Source: an uncultured Christensenella sp.
Lineage (GTDB): Bacteria > Bacillota > Clostridia > Christensenellales > Borkfalkiaceae
Assembly: GCA_910577875.1 (NCBI GenBank)
Contig: CAJTNY010000015.1
Span: 1-41,362, forward strand
DNA length: 41,362 nt
Direction: 5' to 3'
Position 1 is the first letter of the stretch. Each line of letters starts with the position of its first letter. This document shows positions 17,504 to 26,152 of this stretch, in pieces. Under the pieces are notes generated by a model. The model was given only the letters and a program-made list of their open reading frames with translations. It searched no databases and was not told the DNA's origin. A program made the translations under genes and the position numbers.

Positions 17504-18706
17504 ATGCTAAGAAAAAAAGAATGCGTCGCAATGTTGCTTGCCGGAGGACAGGGCAGCAGACTTTACGCGCTGACAAGCAATATCGCAAAACCGGCGGTAG
17601 CTTTCGGTTCAAAATACAGAATAATAGATTTTCCGCTGTCAAACTGTATTAATTCCGGAATCGATACGGTGGGCGTACTTACACAATACCAGCCTTTAGT
17701 ATTAAACGAATATATCGGCAACGGTCAGCCTTGGGACTTGGACAGAACGTTCGGAGGTGTTCACATACTTTCACCGTACGAAGCAAAAAAAGATACTTCC
17801 TGGTATAAGGGAACAGCAAACGCGATTTATCAGAATATCCGATTTATGAAGATGTACGACCCTGAATATGTGCTTATTCTTTCGGGCGACCATATCTATA
17901 AAATGGATTATGATAAAATGTTGGAAGCGCATAAGAAAACTGGCGCGGACTGTACAATCGCGTGTATGGAGGTCGCCATAAAGGAAGCGTCGAGATTCGG
18001 AATTCTAAATACCAATCCTGACGGCTCCGTTTATGAGTTTGAAGAAAAACCTTCCAAACCCAAAAGCAATCTTGCTTCTATGGGCATTTACATTTTTACC
18101 GCGTCAAAGCTCTTTAAATATCTTGAACTTGACGAAGCAGATTCTAAATCAGAAAAAGATTTCGGCAAAAACGTGCTTCCAGCAATGCTCAACGCAGGAG
18201 AAAAAATGTATTCGTACCGCTTCGAAGGATATTGGAAAGACGTAGGAACGATTGCGTCTTTATGGGAAGCCAATATGGATCTTCTCGGTACTGTGCCGAA
18301 TTTCGAGCTTATGGACGAAGACAGAGTAATCTATTCGAGAAGTCCGTTAGCTCCGCCGACGTTTATCGAAGGTGAGGTTGTTAATTCGCTTGTTGCTACA
18401 GGCGGCGAAATCGAGGGCAAGATAATAAATTCCGTAATAGGTACAAATTGTGTCATCGAAAAAGGCGCAGTAGTCAAAGACTGCGTGCTTATGGGTAACA
18501 GTATAGTAAAAGCGGGAGCAAAACTAAATTACGCCATTATCGATGAAGACGTAACAATCGGTGAAAATGCGGTTGTCGGCGCTCCGCGCGACGAAGCTTG
18601 CAAAACCGAAACCAAGACGGGCGGAATTACTGTTCTCGGCAGAGGCATAACAGTTAGTAAAAACGGTAAAGTTCCTGCAGGCGAAATCGTCGATAAAAAC
18701 ATATAA
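17504..18706 (+). CDS. glgC: Glucose-1-phosphate adenylyltransferase, catalytic subunit
   Basis: Makes ADP-glucose from ATP and glucose-1-phosphate, the committed step of bacterial glycogen synthesis. The 400-residue chain has the nucleotidyltransferase signature LAGGQGSRLYALT near residue 14, the FPLSNCINSGI stretch, the metal Asp in LSGDHIYKMDY, EEKPSKP, and the sugar-phosphate-binding EGYWKDVGT. A left-handed beta-helix repeat region follows from about residue 290 (IIDEDVTIGENAVVG). AGAGGGG precedes the start. It pairs with glgD 18 bases downstream, as in Bacillus and other Bacillota, where GlgC is active and GlgD modulates it. Confidence 0.96.
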   Translation: MLRKKECVAMLLAGGQGSRLYALTSNIAKPAVAFGSKYRIIDFPLSNCINSGIDTVGVLTQYQPLVLNEYIGNGQPWDLDRTFGGVHILSPYEAKKDTSWYKGTANAIYQNIRFMKMYDPEYVLILSGDHIYKMDYDKMLEAHKKTGADCTIACMEVAIKEASRFGILNTNPDGSVYEFEEKPSKPKSNLASMGIYIFTASKLFKYLELDEADSKSEKDFGKNVLPAMLNAGEKMYSYRFEGYWKDVGTIASLWEANMDLLGTVPNFELMDEDRVIYSRSPLAPPTFIEGEVVNSLVATGGEIEGKIINSVIGTNCVIEKGAVVKDCVLMGNSIVKAGAKLNYAIIDEDVTIGENAVVGAPRDEACKTETKTGGITVLGRGITVSKNGKVPAGEIVDKNI

Positions 18707-18724
18707 GGGGGAGGTAAAATTTAT

Positions 18725-19831
18725 ATGGCTTCGACAGTAGGCGTTATATTTTCAAGTTTAAACGAAGAAAACATTCCCGAACTCACAAAAATGAGATCGG
18801 TAGGCTCAATACCTTATGGCGGAAGATACCGTCTCGTAGATTTCGCGCTTTCGAATATGGTTAATTCGGGTATCACCACGGTAGGAATGATAACAAAAAA
18901 TAATTATCAATCACTTATGGACCATCTCGGTTCCGGAAAATACTGGGATTTGGCAAGAAAGGAAGGAGGGCTGATTTTACTTCCGCCTTACAGCGGAGTA
19001 TCCGAAACTCTTTATAAAAACAGGCTTGAAGCATTGAAAGGGGCAACTGCTTTTCTTAAAAAAGCAAAGGAAGATTTTGTCGTTCTAGCAGACAGCGACG
19101 CGGTTTATAAACTCGATTACAGTAAAGTAATCGAATTTCATCAACAGAAAAATGCAGATATAACTATGATTTATCACGAACACGAGGTAAAGAAATCTCA
19201 TTATTACATAACGTTTGATACCGACGTCGAAGGAAGAATAACAGGTCTTGAAATTAACCCTTCGTCAACAGGCATAAAAAAGAACTACATAAACGTTATG
19301 GTTGCGCGAACTTCGTTCCTTTTAAGACTTATCCAAAATGCAATTCAGCATGGATATACGAGTTTCGGAAAAGATATTTTAAGTCCAGGCGTAAATACTC
19401 TGAATATGTACGGTTATAAACTAGACGGATATTATGCAAACATAGATTCTCTTGCATCGTACTTCAAATCTAACCTCGATTTGTTAAATAAAAACATAAG
19501 AACTGAAATTTTCGGGGATAGAGACGTTTATACTAAGGTTAACGACAGCGCACCCGCAAAATTTACTTCAACGGCAAAAGTTAAAAATTCGCTTATTTCG
19601 GACGGCTGTCTTATCGAAGGTACTGTTGAAAACTGTATACTTTTCCGCGGAGTTAAGATAGGAAAAGGTTCGGTAGTTAAAAATTGTATACTTCTGACAG
19701 AAGACATAGTAGGAGAGAACTGTAATTTGGCTTATGTCGTAAGCGACAAAGATTCCGTTATACGTAACAACAGAGTTCTCTCAGGCTGTGAATTACAGCC
19801 TTACTTTATAAATAAAGGTTCGCTTATTTAA
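18725..19831 (+). CDS. glgD: Glucose-1-phosphate adenylyltransferase regulatory subunit
   Basis: A 368-residue GlgC paralogue. It keeps the PYGGRYRLVDFALSNMVNSGI region and the beta-helix repeats (EGTVENCILFRGVKIGKGS), but lacks the LAGGQGSRL loop of the active subunit (here FSSLNEENIPELT), which is the standard feature of the GlgD family. GlgD forms a heterotetramer with GlgC and raises its activity. The start has a GGGGGAGG site. It sits between glgC and glgA with short gaps. Confidence 0.94.
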   Translation: MASTVGVIFSSLNEENIPELTKMRSVGSIPYGGRYRLVDFALSNMVNSGITTVGMITKNNYQSLMDHLGSGKYWDLARKEGGLILLPPYSGVSETLYKNRLEALKGATAFLKKAKEDFVVLADSDAVYKLDYSKVIEFHQQKNADITMIYHEHEVKKSHYYITFDTDVEGRITGLEINPSSTGIKKNYINVMVARTSFLLRLIQNAIQHGYTSFGKDILSPGVNTLNMYGYKLDGYYANIDSLASYFKSNLDLLNKNIRTEIFGDRDVYTKVNDSAPAKFTSTAKVKNSLISDGCLIEGTVENCILFRGVKIGKGSVVKNCILLTEDIVGENCNLAYVVSDKDSVIRNNRVLSGCELQPYFINKGSLI

Positions 19832-19847
19832 GCAAAGGAGATTTACA

Positions 19848-21410
19848 ATGGCAACCGCTAAAACAACAAAATCGGCTACCACAAAAAATAAAGCTTCCGC
19901 AACTGCAAAAAAAACAGTAAAAACGGCGACGACGACAGAAAAAAAACCGACAGCAAGTGCGGTTAAAAAAATTAGAAACACAACTGTTACGGCAGAAAAG
20001 AAAAAGATTTTATTTGTCGCTTCGGAAAGCACGCCTTTTATCGCTACGGGAGGTCTTGCCGAAGTTATAGGTTCGCTTTCAAAAGCTCTTGCATCGAGCG
20101 ATAAATTTGACGTAAGAGTAGTTATTCCTCTTTATTCGGATATAAAGAAAGAATATAGAGATAAATTTACATATTTAGGAAATTTATATGTTCATCTTGC
20201 CTGGCGTAATCAGTATTGCGGAATTTTTACATATGTTAAAGACGGCGTAACGTTCTATTTCATTGATAACGAATTTTATTTTAAACGTCCGGGCTGTTAC
20301 GGCTACTACGACGACGGAGAAAGGTTTGCATTCTTTTCAAGAAGCGTACTTGAAATTATGCCTTTTATAAATTTTTATCCCGATGTAATGCACTGTCACG
20401 ACTGGCAAGCGGCGCTTTCTGCGATTTATCTAAAAACAAATTATTGTTTTAGAGAAGAGTACCAGTTCATACGCGCACTCTTTACTATCCACAACATAGA
20501 ATATCAAGGACAGTATTCACTTGATTTATTGTGCGACTTGTTTGATATTTTCGGAGAGTACAGATATCTCGTAGAATACAGAAACTCAATAAATCTTATG
20601 AAAGGCGCGATAGAGTGTTGTGAAAGATTTTCTACCGTAAGTCCGAGATACGCAGAAGAAATAAAGAACGCATATTACGCTCACGGTCTTGAAGACATAG
20701 TGAGAAAAAATGAATTTAAACTGAGCGGGATACTTAATGGCATAGACGATTTAAGTTACAATTGCGAACTTGACAGCCATCTGTTCGCAAATTTTAAACC
20801 CGACGATTTTTCTAATAAAGCCGTATGTAAAAAAGAATTACAGAATATGCTCAACCTTCCCCAAGACAGCGAAACACCGATCATCTCTATGATAACGCGG
20901 CTCGTTCCGCACAAAGGTCTCGATTTGGTAACAAACGTGATCGAAGAACTGTTGCAAGACGATGTACAGATAATAATTCTCGGAACGGGCGATGCAAGTT
21001 TCGAAGGTTATTTTATGGACCTTGCCAAACGTTATCCCGATAAATTCAGCGCTAACATTGCATTTAACGGTGATTTATCGAGAAAAATTTATTCGGGTTC
21101 TGATATTTTCCTGATGCCTTCGAAATCAGAGCCCTGCGGGCTTTCGCAAATGATTGCCTGTCGTTATGGCACAATTCCGGTAGTAAGAGAAACTGGAGGT
21201 TTGTACGACAGTATAAAACCGCTTAATAACGGATATACATTCGCAAATTACAATGCGCACGATATGATGTACGTATTAAGACAAGCAGTTTCCGATTTTA
21301 AAAACAAAGAAGAGTGGTCAAAACTTATGTTCAGAGCTGTCACGACCGATTTCAGCTGGAATCATTCTGCAAAAGATTACGAATCTCTATATTTAGATAT
21401 GCTTAAATAA
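19848..21410 (+). CDS. glgA: Glycogen synthase (ADP-glucose type) with a basic N-terminal extension
   Basis: A GT5 glycosyltransferase that adds glucose from ADP-glucose to the growing glycogen chain. The 520-residue chain is about 45 longer than usual: residues 2-46 are a Lys/Thr/Ala-rich low-complexity tail, after which the canonical start KILFVASESTPFIATGGLAEVIG begins. Further marks are VMHCHDWQAAL, TIHNIEYQG, NGIDDL-type loop (GILNGIDD), and the nucleotide-binding SKSEPCGLSQMIACRYGTIPVV with the catalytic Glu. AAAGGAG precedes the ATG at good distance, so the extension appears to be translated. Fourth gene of the operon. Confidence 0.95.
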   Translation: MATAKTTKSATTKNKASATAKKTVKTATTTEKKPTASAVKKIRNTTVTAEKKKILFVASESTPFIATGGLAEVIGSLSKALASSDKFDVRVVIPLYSDIKKEYRDKFTYLGNLYVHLAWRNQYCGIFTYVKDGVTFYFIDNEFYFKRPGCYGYYDDGERFAFFSRSVLEIMPFINFYPDVMHCHDWQAALSAIYLKTNYCFREEYQFIRALFTIHNIEYQGQYSLDLLCDLFDIFGEYRYLVEYRNSINLMKGAIECCERFSTVSPRYAEEIKNAYYAHGLEDIVRKNEFKLSGILNGIDDLSYNCELDSHLFANFKPDDFSNKAVCKKELQNMLNLPQDSETPIISMITRLVPHKGLDLVTNVIEELLQDDVQIIILGTGDASFEGYFMDLAKRYPDKFSANIAFNGDLSRKIYSGSDIFLMPSKSEPCGLSQMIACRYGTIPVVRETGGLYDSIKPLNNGYTFANYNAHDMMYVLRQAVSDFKNKEEWSKLMFRAVTTDFSWNHSAKDYESLYLDMLK

Positions 21411-21433
21411 ATTTTACTTAACAGGAGAATCAA

Positions 21434-23869
21434 ATGAGTAGCTCTATAACCGAAAAAGAAGTAAAGGACTTAATCAAAGGCAAATTAGCAAGATATTTCG
21501 GCGTCAGTCCCGTTGAAGCTTCCAATGAACAGATTTATAAAGCCGTTGTTATGTCCGTAAGGGATATTTTACTGCAAAAAAGACAACAGTTTCACAAAAA
21601 AATAAAAGCCAAACGTGCAAAAAGGGTATATTACCTTTGTATGGAATTCCTTTTAGGTCGTTCGTTGAAAAACAGTTTATATAATTTGAGCGCGGCTTCT
21701 GTCTTTGAAAAAGCCGTATCATCATACGGTTTGAGCTTAGATGAACTTTACGAACTCGAACCTGACGCGGGATTAGGAAACGGCGGTTTAGGAAGACTTG
21801 CTGCTTGTTTTATGGATGCACTCGCAACGGGAGATTATCCTGCAATGGGCTATTCATTGCGTTATGAGTACGGTCTCTTTAAACAGAAAATCGTAGACGG
21901 CTGGCAAACAGAACTTCCCGATGTTTGGCTTCCCGGCGGCGAAGCCTGGTTGACGCAGAGAACCGATAAATCATTCAAAGTCAGATTTAACGGCCAGATA
22001 GAGGAGCGGTGGACTAAAAACGGTCTTGAAACGCTTTATCTCAATTGTACGGAAATCGAAGCAGTTGCTTACGATATGATGATTTCCGGTAAAGACAGCG
22101 AAGCTGTTTCGGTTCTCAGATTGTGGAAAGCAAAACCTGTACAAGATTTCAATATGAAATTATTTTCGCAGGGCGAATATTATCAGGCAATGTCAGAAGA
22201 TAATGATGCTGACTTATTGACAAAGGTACTTTATCCTGCCGATAATCATATGGCAGGAAAATCTTTGCGGCTCAAACAACAATATTTTTTATGCTCGGCG
22301 TCAATTCAAAACATAATACAAGACCATAAACACAGGTACGGCGATTTAAGAGATTTACCTAAACTCGCCGCAATTCATTTAAACGACACTCATCCAGCAA
22401 TGGCCGTTCCCGAGCTTATGAGAATTCTCGTAGATGAATATTTTTATGATTGGGACCAGGCGTGGGCGATTACGACGTCAACCTGTGCATACACAAACCA
22501 TACGGTTCTTGCGGAAGCGCTTGAAACATGGTCGGAAGATTTAATTGAAAGAACAGTTCCGAGAATTCACTCAATTATTAAAGAAATAAACCGAAGACTT
22601 TGCGAACAGCTTTGGAATAAATTTCCCGGAGAATGGGCGAAAATTTCCCGTATGTCTATTATTGAACACGACCGTATCAAAATGGCAAATCTTTCGGTTT
22701 ATGGCGGTCATAGCATAAACGGAGTTTCCGCGCTTCACAGCGAAATCATTAAAAACTCGGTTTTCAAAGATTTCTATGATTTCTCTCCTGAAAAATTTAC
22801 AAACGTCACAAACGGAATTGCTCACAGACGCTGGCTCAATCAATCGAACCCTGAACTTGCGGCGCTATTAACAGATTGTATCGGGGATAAATTCGAGCTT
22901 GACGCGTCCAAACTTATTGAATTTAAAAAATTCGAAAACGATAAAACCGTTTTAAAGAAACTTGACGAAATAAAAGCATTGAAAAAAGTTCAATTCGCTG
23001 AATACGCCAAGAAAAAACAAGGGATAATTATAAACCCTGAGACTATCTTCGACGTACAGGCAAAAAGATTACACGAGTACAAACGGCAGCTCTTGAACGT
23101 ATTGAATATTATCGATACTTATCTTGATTTACTCGACAATCCTGAAATGAACGTCGTTCCTAAAACCTATATTTTCGGTGCAAAAGCCGCACCAGGATAC
23201 GATATGGCGAAAAAAATAATAAAACTTATAAATTTTCTCGCCGAAGATATTAAGAAAAATCCTAAAATCCACGATAAACTTAACGTGGTATATATGGAAG
23301 ATTATAGTGTATCGATGTCTGAAAAACTTATGCCGGCTTCTGAAATTTCAGAACAGATTTCGCTTGCAGGCAAAGAAGCAAGCGGTACCGGAAATATGAA
23401 ATTTATGATTAACGGCGCTTTAACGATTGGTACGCTTGACGGAGCAAACGTTGAAATGGCTCAAGCTGTAGGTGAAGAGAATATTTTCATATTCGGCTTA
23501 AAGTCAAATGAAGTTGACGATATCTGGCGCTCCGGTTATACGTCAAGCAAGTATTATAACGAATCTCCCAAACTCAGAAGAATAATCGAAGCTTTGATAA
23601 TAGGGTTTAATGGTTATTCGTTTGCAGAAATAGCTAATTATCTATTAACTGGTTCACCGGTAGCCGACCCATATATGTGTATGACGGATTTCTGCGCTTA
23701 TAACAATACACAACATAAAATGTCTGAACTTTATTTGAACGATAAAACGACCTGGAACCGAATTTCATTAAGAAATATTGCCTCAGCAGGAATCTTTGCA
23801 GCAGACCGTGCAATATCAGACTATGCAAAAAATATATGGAATTTAAAATCGATAAAATCTGAAAAATAA
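21434..23869 (+). CDS. glgP: Glycogen/starch phosphorylase
   Basis: A GT35 enzyme that releases glucose-1-phosphate from alpha-1,4-glucan ends. The 811-residue length fits the family. Landmarks are YLCMEFLLGRSL, DAGLGNGGLGRLAACF, AIHLNDTHPAMAVPEL, and the PLP site EASGTGNMKFMINGALTIG with Lys656. The last gene of the operon, so synthesis and breakdown genes are transcribed together. An extremely long terminator stem follows at 23916-23969. Confidence 0.96.
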   Translation: MSSSITEKEVKDLIKGKLARYFGVSPVEASNEQIYKAVVMSVRDILLQKRQQFHKKIKAKRAKRVYYLCMEFLLGRSLKNSLYNLSAASVFEKAVSSYGLSLDELYELEPDAGLGNGGLGRLAACFMDALATGDYPAMGYSLRYEYGLFKQKIVDGWQTELPDVWLPGGEAWLTQRTDKSFKVRFNGQIEERWTKNGLETLYLNCTEIEAVAYDMMISGKDSEAVSVLRLWKAKPVQDFNMKLFSQGEYYQAMSEDNDADLLTKVLYPADNHMAGKSLRLKQQYFLCSASIQNIIQDHKHRYGDLRDLPKLAAIHLNDTHPAMAVPELMRILVDEYFYDWDQAWAITTSTCAYTNHTVLAEALETWSEDLIERTVPRIHSIIKEINRRLCEQLWNKFPGEWAKISRMSIIEHDRIKMANLSVYGGHSINGVSALHSEIIKNSVFKDFYDFSPEKFTNVTNGIAHRRWLNQSNPELAALLTDCIGDKFELDASKLIEFKKFENDKTVLKKLDEIKALKKVQFAEYAKKKQGIIINPETIFDVQAKRLHEYKRQLLNVLNIIDTYLDLLDNPEMNVVPKTYIFGAKAAPGYDMAKKIIKLINFLAEDIKKNPKIHDKLNVVYMEDYSVSMSEKLMPASEISEQISLAGKEASGTGNMKFMINGALTIGTLDGANVEMAQAVGEENIFIFGLKSNEVDDIWRSGYTSSKYYNESPKLRRIIEALIIGFNGYSFAEIANYLLTGSPVADPYMCMTDFCAYNNTQHKMSELYLNDKTTWNRISLRNIASAGIFAADRAISDYAKNIWNLKSIKSEK

Positions 23870-23915
23870 TTTAAATTAAAGTTTTAAAGCTTTAATTAAT
23901 ACTATGCCACACATA

Positions 23916-23969
23916 ATTAAATAAAAAACACGCATAAAATTTTACTTTTATGCGTGTTTTTTATTTAAT
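23916..23969 (+). terminator. Very long (24-bp) terminator hairpin after glgP
   Basis: Arms 23916-23939 and 23946-23969 are perfectly complementary over 24 bp around a 6-base loop, with an internal T6 run on the 3-prime side. A smaller repeat (23875-23881 with 23890-23896) lies just before it. The rest of 23870-24128 holds the promoter and palindrome of the next gene. Confidence 0.85.
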
Positions 23970-24008
23970 TATTTAAATTTTATAAAAATTCTCTAAAAAC
24001 CATTGACT

Positions 24009-24036
24009 TTGCTTAAATATTGTATTATTCTATAAT
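24009..24036 (+). promoter_or_regulatory. Promoter of the recombinase gene
   Basis: TTGCTT (24009-24014), 16 bases, perfect TATAAT (24031-24036). A better -35 hexamer, TTGACT at 24003-24008, stands 22 bases off, which is too far. Transcription would begin just before the palindrome at 24046. Confidence 0.55.
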
Positions 24037-24045
24037 TAGACGGTA

Positions 24046-24079
24046 AACACTTCGTAAAACCTGTCTTTTACGAAGTGTT
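24046..24079. repeat. Perfect 14-6-14 inverted repeat upstream of the recombinase
   Basis: Arms aacacttcgtaaaa (24046-24059) and its exact complement (24066-24079) flank the 6-base centre cctgtc. The spacing equals the arm-6-arm layout of Xer recombination sites, and the gene 49 bases downstream encodes a tyrosine recombinase. It could also be only a hairpin at the 5-prime end of the transcript; no T run follows directly. Confidence 0.6.
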
Positions 24080-24128
24080 GCATTTATTTAAACTACTCTT
24101 TTTAACATTTATTAAAGGCTTTTTAAAT

Positions 24129-25187
24129 ATGGGAACCAACTACTATATTCAAAGAAACAACAAAAATATAGAAACCATCGAGAAATTACTTGATGACGAA
24201 TTACCGACGTTTTGCTATGATTATTTTCTTTCAATCGACAGTCAGACTTCTACGCTGACGAGGCTTAATTATGCGCACGATTTAAAAATATTTTTCTTCT
24301 TCCTTCAAGAAAAAAAATTTAGAAAAAGCAAAACTGTAAAAGAAATGTCTCTCAATGATTTAGAGAATGTAACAAGCAATGACATTGATTATTTTATTAG
24401 TTTTCTATCACACTACTCTTTTAACGGTAAAGAGCATACATGCAACGAGCGCGCAAAAGCCCGTAAGCTATCCTCAGTCAGAGCAATGTTCAAATTCTTT
24501 TTTAATAAAGGCTTGATAAACGTCGATAATTCCGCAAAAGTATCTACTCCGAAACTTCATGACAAACCCATTATCAGGCTCGATTCGGACGAAGTTTTTA
24601 ATATTATCGATACGGCTGAAAGCGGACAGGGCCTCTCCTCCCACCAAAAAGCCTATCACGAAAAAAATAAGGTGCGCGACGGTGCAATTTTGATGTTGTT
24701 TCTTGGCACCGGCATTCGTATCAGCGAATTAGTCGGACTTAATAATAACGATATTAATTTTAAAGACAATTCTTTTATTGTTACAAGAAAAGGCGGAAGC
24801 AAGGCTATTCTATATTTTGACAATGACGTTGCTATGGCATTATCAAGATATTTAGAATATAAAACAAATACCGCCGATGCTTTAAATACCCCTGCTTCTC
24901 CCCTTTTCCTAACTAACAACAAGAATCGGATTACCGTCCGCGCGGTAGAAAATCTCGTTCAAAAATATGCAAAAATCGTATCTCCTCTTAAAAAAATATC
25001 TCCGCATAAACTCCGCTCCACTTACGGAACAGCACTTTATAAAGCAACCGGCGATATTTATATAGTTGCAGACGTTCTCGGACATAAAGACGTAAATACA
25101 ACGCGTAAACATTATGCGGCGATAAGCGACGATAACCGCCGCGGAGTTGTAGGAAAAGTCAAATTACGTCCTGATGAAGATAAATAA
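24129..25187 (+). CDS. Tyrosine recombinase, XerC/D/S-like
   Basis: A 352-residue DNA breakage-rejoining enzyme. An N-terminal SAM-like core-binding domain (about 20-145) precedes the catalytic domain with the full set of active-site residues: Arg197 (GTGIRISEL), a Lys in the TRKGGSK turn, His293 and Arg296 (HKLRSTYG), His319 (LGHKDV) and the nucleophile Tyr329 (RKHYA). It is longer than XerC/XerD (about 300) and similar to the about 356-residue XerS group; one extra segment (ESGQGLSSHQKAYHEKNK) lies before the catalytic Arg. Upstream GTG 24075 lies inside the palindrome, so I use ATG 24129. With no phage genes around, a house-keeping role such as chromosome dimer resolution is plausible. Confidence 0.88.
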   Translation: MGTNYYIQRNNKNIETIEKLLDDELPTFCYDYFLSIDSQTSTLTRLNYAHDLKIFFFFLQEKKFRKSKTVKEMSLNDLENVTSNDIDYFISFLSHYSFNGKEHTCNERAKARKLSSVRAMFKFFFNKGLINVDNSAKVSTPKLHDKPIIRLDSDEVFNIIDTAESGQGLSSHQKAYHEKNKVRDGAILMLFLGTGIRISELVGLNNNDINFKDNSFIVTRKGGSKAILYFDNDVAMALSRYLEYKTNTADALNTPASPLFLTNNKNRITVRAVENLVQKYAKIVSPLKKISPHKLRSTYGTALYKATGDIYIVADVLGHKDVNTTRKHYAAISDDNRRGVVGKVKLRPDEDK

Positions 25188-25220
25188 TAAACGACGGCTT
25201 AATCGCCGTCGTTTATTATT
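25183..25220. terminator. Bidirectional terminator between the recombinase and the small cysteine-rich gene
   Basis: A 16-bp stem (25183-25198 with 25205-25220) with a 6-base loop. A-rich and T-rich ends serve both converging genes; it contains the stop codon of the recombinase and the stop of the minus-strand gene falls in the loop. Confidence 0.85.
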
Positions 25221-25378
25221 ATTTTATCGATTTTTATTACTGCATCGTCTTTAATTTCAAGACATTTACCGCAATTATCGCAAATCTTATTAGGATTTAA
25301 GTCACATATTTCACATTCAAGACATCCTATACATTCTCTTTCATAAAGCACACATTTTTGTCCGTTATTTTGTTGCAT
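25199..25378 (-). CDS. Small cysteine-rich protein, probably metal-binding
   Basis: A 59-residue protein with eight cysteines in residues 9 to 40: one alone, then CIGCLECEIC, then CDNCGKC after a CDLNP-type spacer (ECEICDLNPNKICDNCGKC). The CxxCxxCxxC-like spacing suggests a zinc site or iron-sulfur cluster. I do not recognise a named family. The start at 25378 has AGAGG 8 bases upstream; the longer frame from 25444 would run through the promoter. It is divergent from lexA, and a probable LexA box lies between them. The terminal stretch is acidic and hydrophobic (VIKIDKIIINDGD). Confidence 0.7.
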   Translation of the reverse strand: MQQNNGQKCVLYERECIGCLECEICDLNPNKICDNCGKCLEIKDDAVIKIDKIIINDGD

Positions 25379-25402
25379 ATTTCTTACCTCTGAAACCATT
25401 AT

Positions 25403-25430
25403 ATTATAATTTATATTAAAATACAAGCAA
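25403..25430 (-). promoter_or_regulatory. Promoter of the cysteine-rich gene
   Basis: On the minus strand TTGCTT (25430-25425), 16 bases, TATAAT (25408-25403). The start codon is 25 bases after the -10 element. Confidence 0.55.
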
Positions 25431-25437
25431 ATTAAAC

Positions 25438-25451
25438 AGAACAAACGTTTG
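25438..25451 (+). promoter_or_regulatory. Probable LexA (SOS) box
   Basis: AGAACAAACGTTTG compares with the Bacillota consensus CGAAC-N4-GTTCG at all but two of the ten defined positions. It overlaps the -35 element of lexA and lies 8 bases upstream of the -35 element of the divergent gene, as expected for autoregulation. Confidence 0.6.
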
Positions 25452-25478
25452 ATTTATTCAGATGTTTTATGATATAAT
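25449..25478 (+). promoter_or_regulatory. lexA promoter
   Basis: TTGATT (25449-25454), 18 bases, perfect TATAAT (25473-25478). GAGG at 25486-25489 serves the ATG at 25500. Confidence 0.7.
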
Positions 25479-25499
25479 GTATTTAGAGGTTATAAATAA

Positions 25500-26084
25500 A
25501 TGAAACGTATAGACAAAAGTGAAATCGTATTTGAATTTATTCAGAAATTTATTTCGGAAAACGGCTATTCTCCTACCGTCAGAGAAATTTGTAAAGCTTG
25601 CGATTTGAAATCGACGGCATCAGCATTTACTTATATTAACGAACTTAAAGAGCGTGGTGTTTTAAACAAAGCAGGAAATAAAAATAGAGCGGTTTCTCTT
25701 AAACAAAATTCTGTTTCAGTTCCTTTAATCGGTACTGTGGCGGCTGGTCAGCCAATATTTGCGACAGAAAATTATGACGGTTTTTATTCTCTTCCGGGAA
25801 ATTTCTTTTCCGCTGGCGAAGATTTATTTATGCTCAACGTACACGGTGATTCGATGATAAAAATCGGTATGCTCAACGGCGATAAAATTGTCGTTAAAAG
25901 GCAGAAAACCGCTGAAAACGGAGATATTGTAGTCGCTCTTGTAGATGATAGCGCAACCGTAAAAAGGTTTTTTAAACGCGACGGAAAAATTATTTTACAT
26001 CCCGAAAACGATGATATGCAAGATTTTATATTTGATAATGTGACAATACTCGGTAAAGTTATCGGTCTTCTAAGAAATATGTAA
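25500..26084 (+). CDS. lexA: LexA SOS repressor
   Basis: A 194-residue repressor of DNA-damage genes that cleaves itself when RecA filaments form. The N-terminal winged helix-turn-helix is seen in NGYSPTVREICKACDLKS (residues 21-38). The S24-type C-terminal domain has the cleavage site Ala82-Gly83 (GTVAAGQPI), the catalytic Ser118 (HGDSM) and Lys155 (ATVKRFF). All residues for autocleavage are present. A LexA-type box overlaps its own promoter. It is convergent with the ispH-S1 gene and shares a terminator with it. Confidence 0.95.
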   Translation: MKRIDKSEIVFEFIQKFISENGYSPTVREICKACDLKSTASAFTYINELKERGVLNKAGNKNRAVSLKQNSVSVPLIGTVAAGQPIFATENYDGFYSLPGNFFSAGEDLFMLNVHGDSMIKIGMLNGDKIVVKRQKTAENGDIVVALVDDSATVKRFFKRDGKIILHPENDDMQDFIFDNVTILGKVIGLLRNM

Positions 26085-26115
26085 TAATCCACCCGCAATA
26101 GCGGGTGGATTATTA
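26082..26115. terminator. Bidirectional terminator between lexA and the IspH-S1 gene
   Basis: A perfect 15-bp stem (26082-26096 with 26101-26115) with a 4-base loop, A/T-rich on both outer sides. Confidence 0.9.
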
Positions 26116-26152
26116 TTCAAAAGCTCCGCTGAAATGTGGAGTTTAAATTGCT

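Noticed and set aside
18725..19831. GlgD as a damaged copy of GlgC
   Set aside because: Loss of the catalytic loop is the normal state of the GlgD regulatory subunit and the frame is intact.
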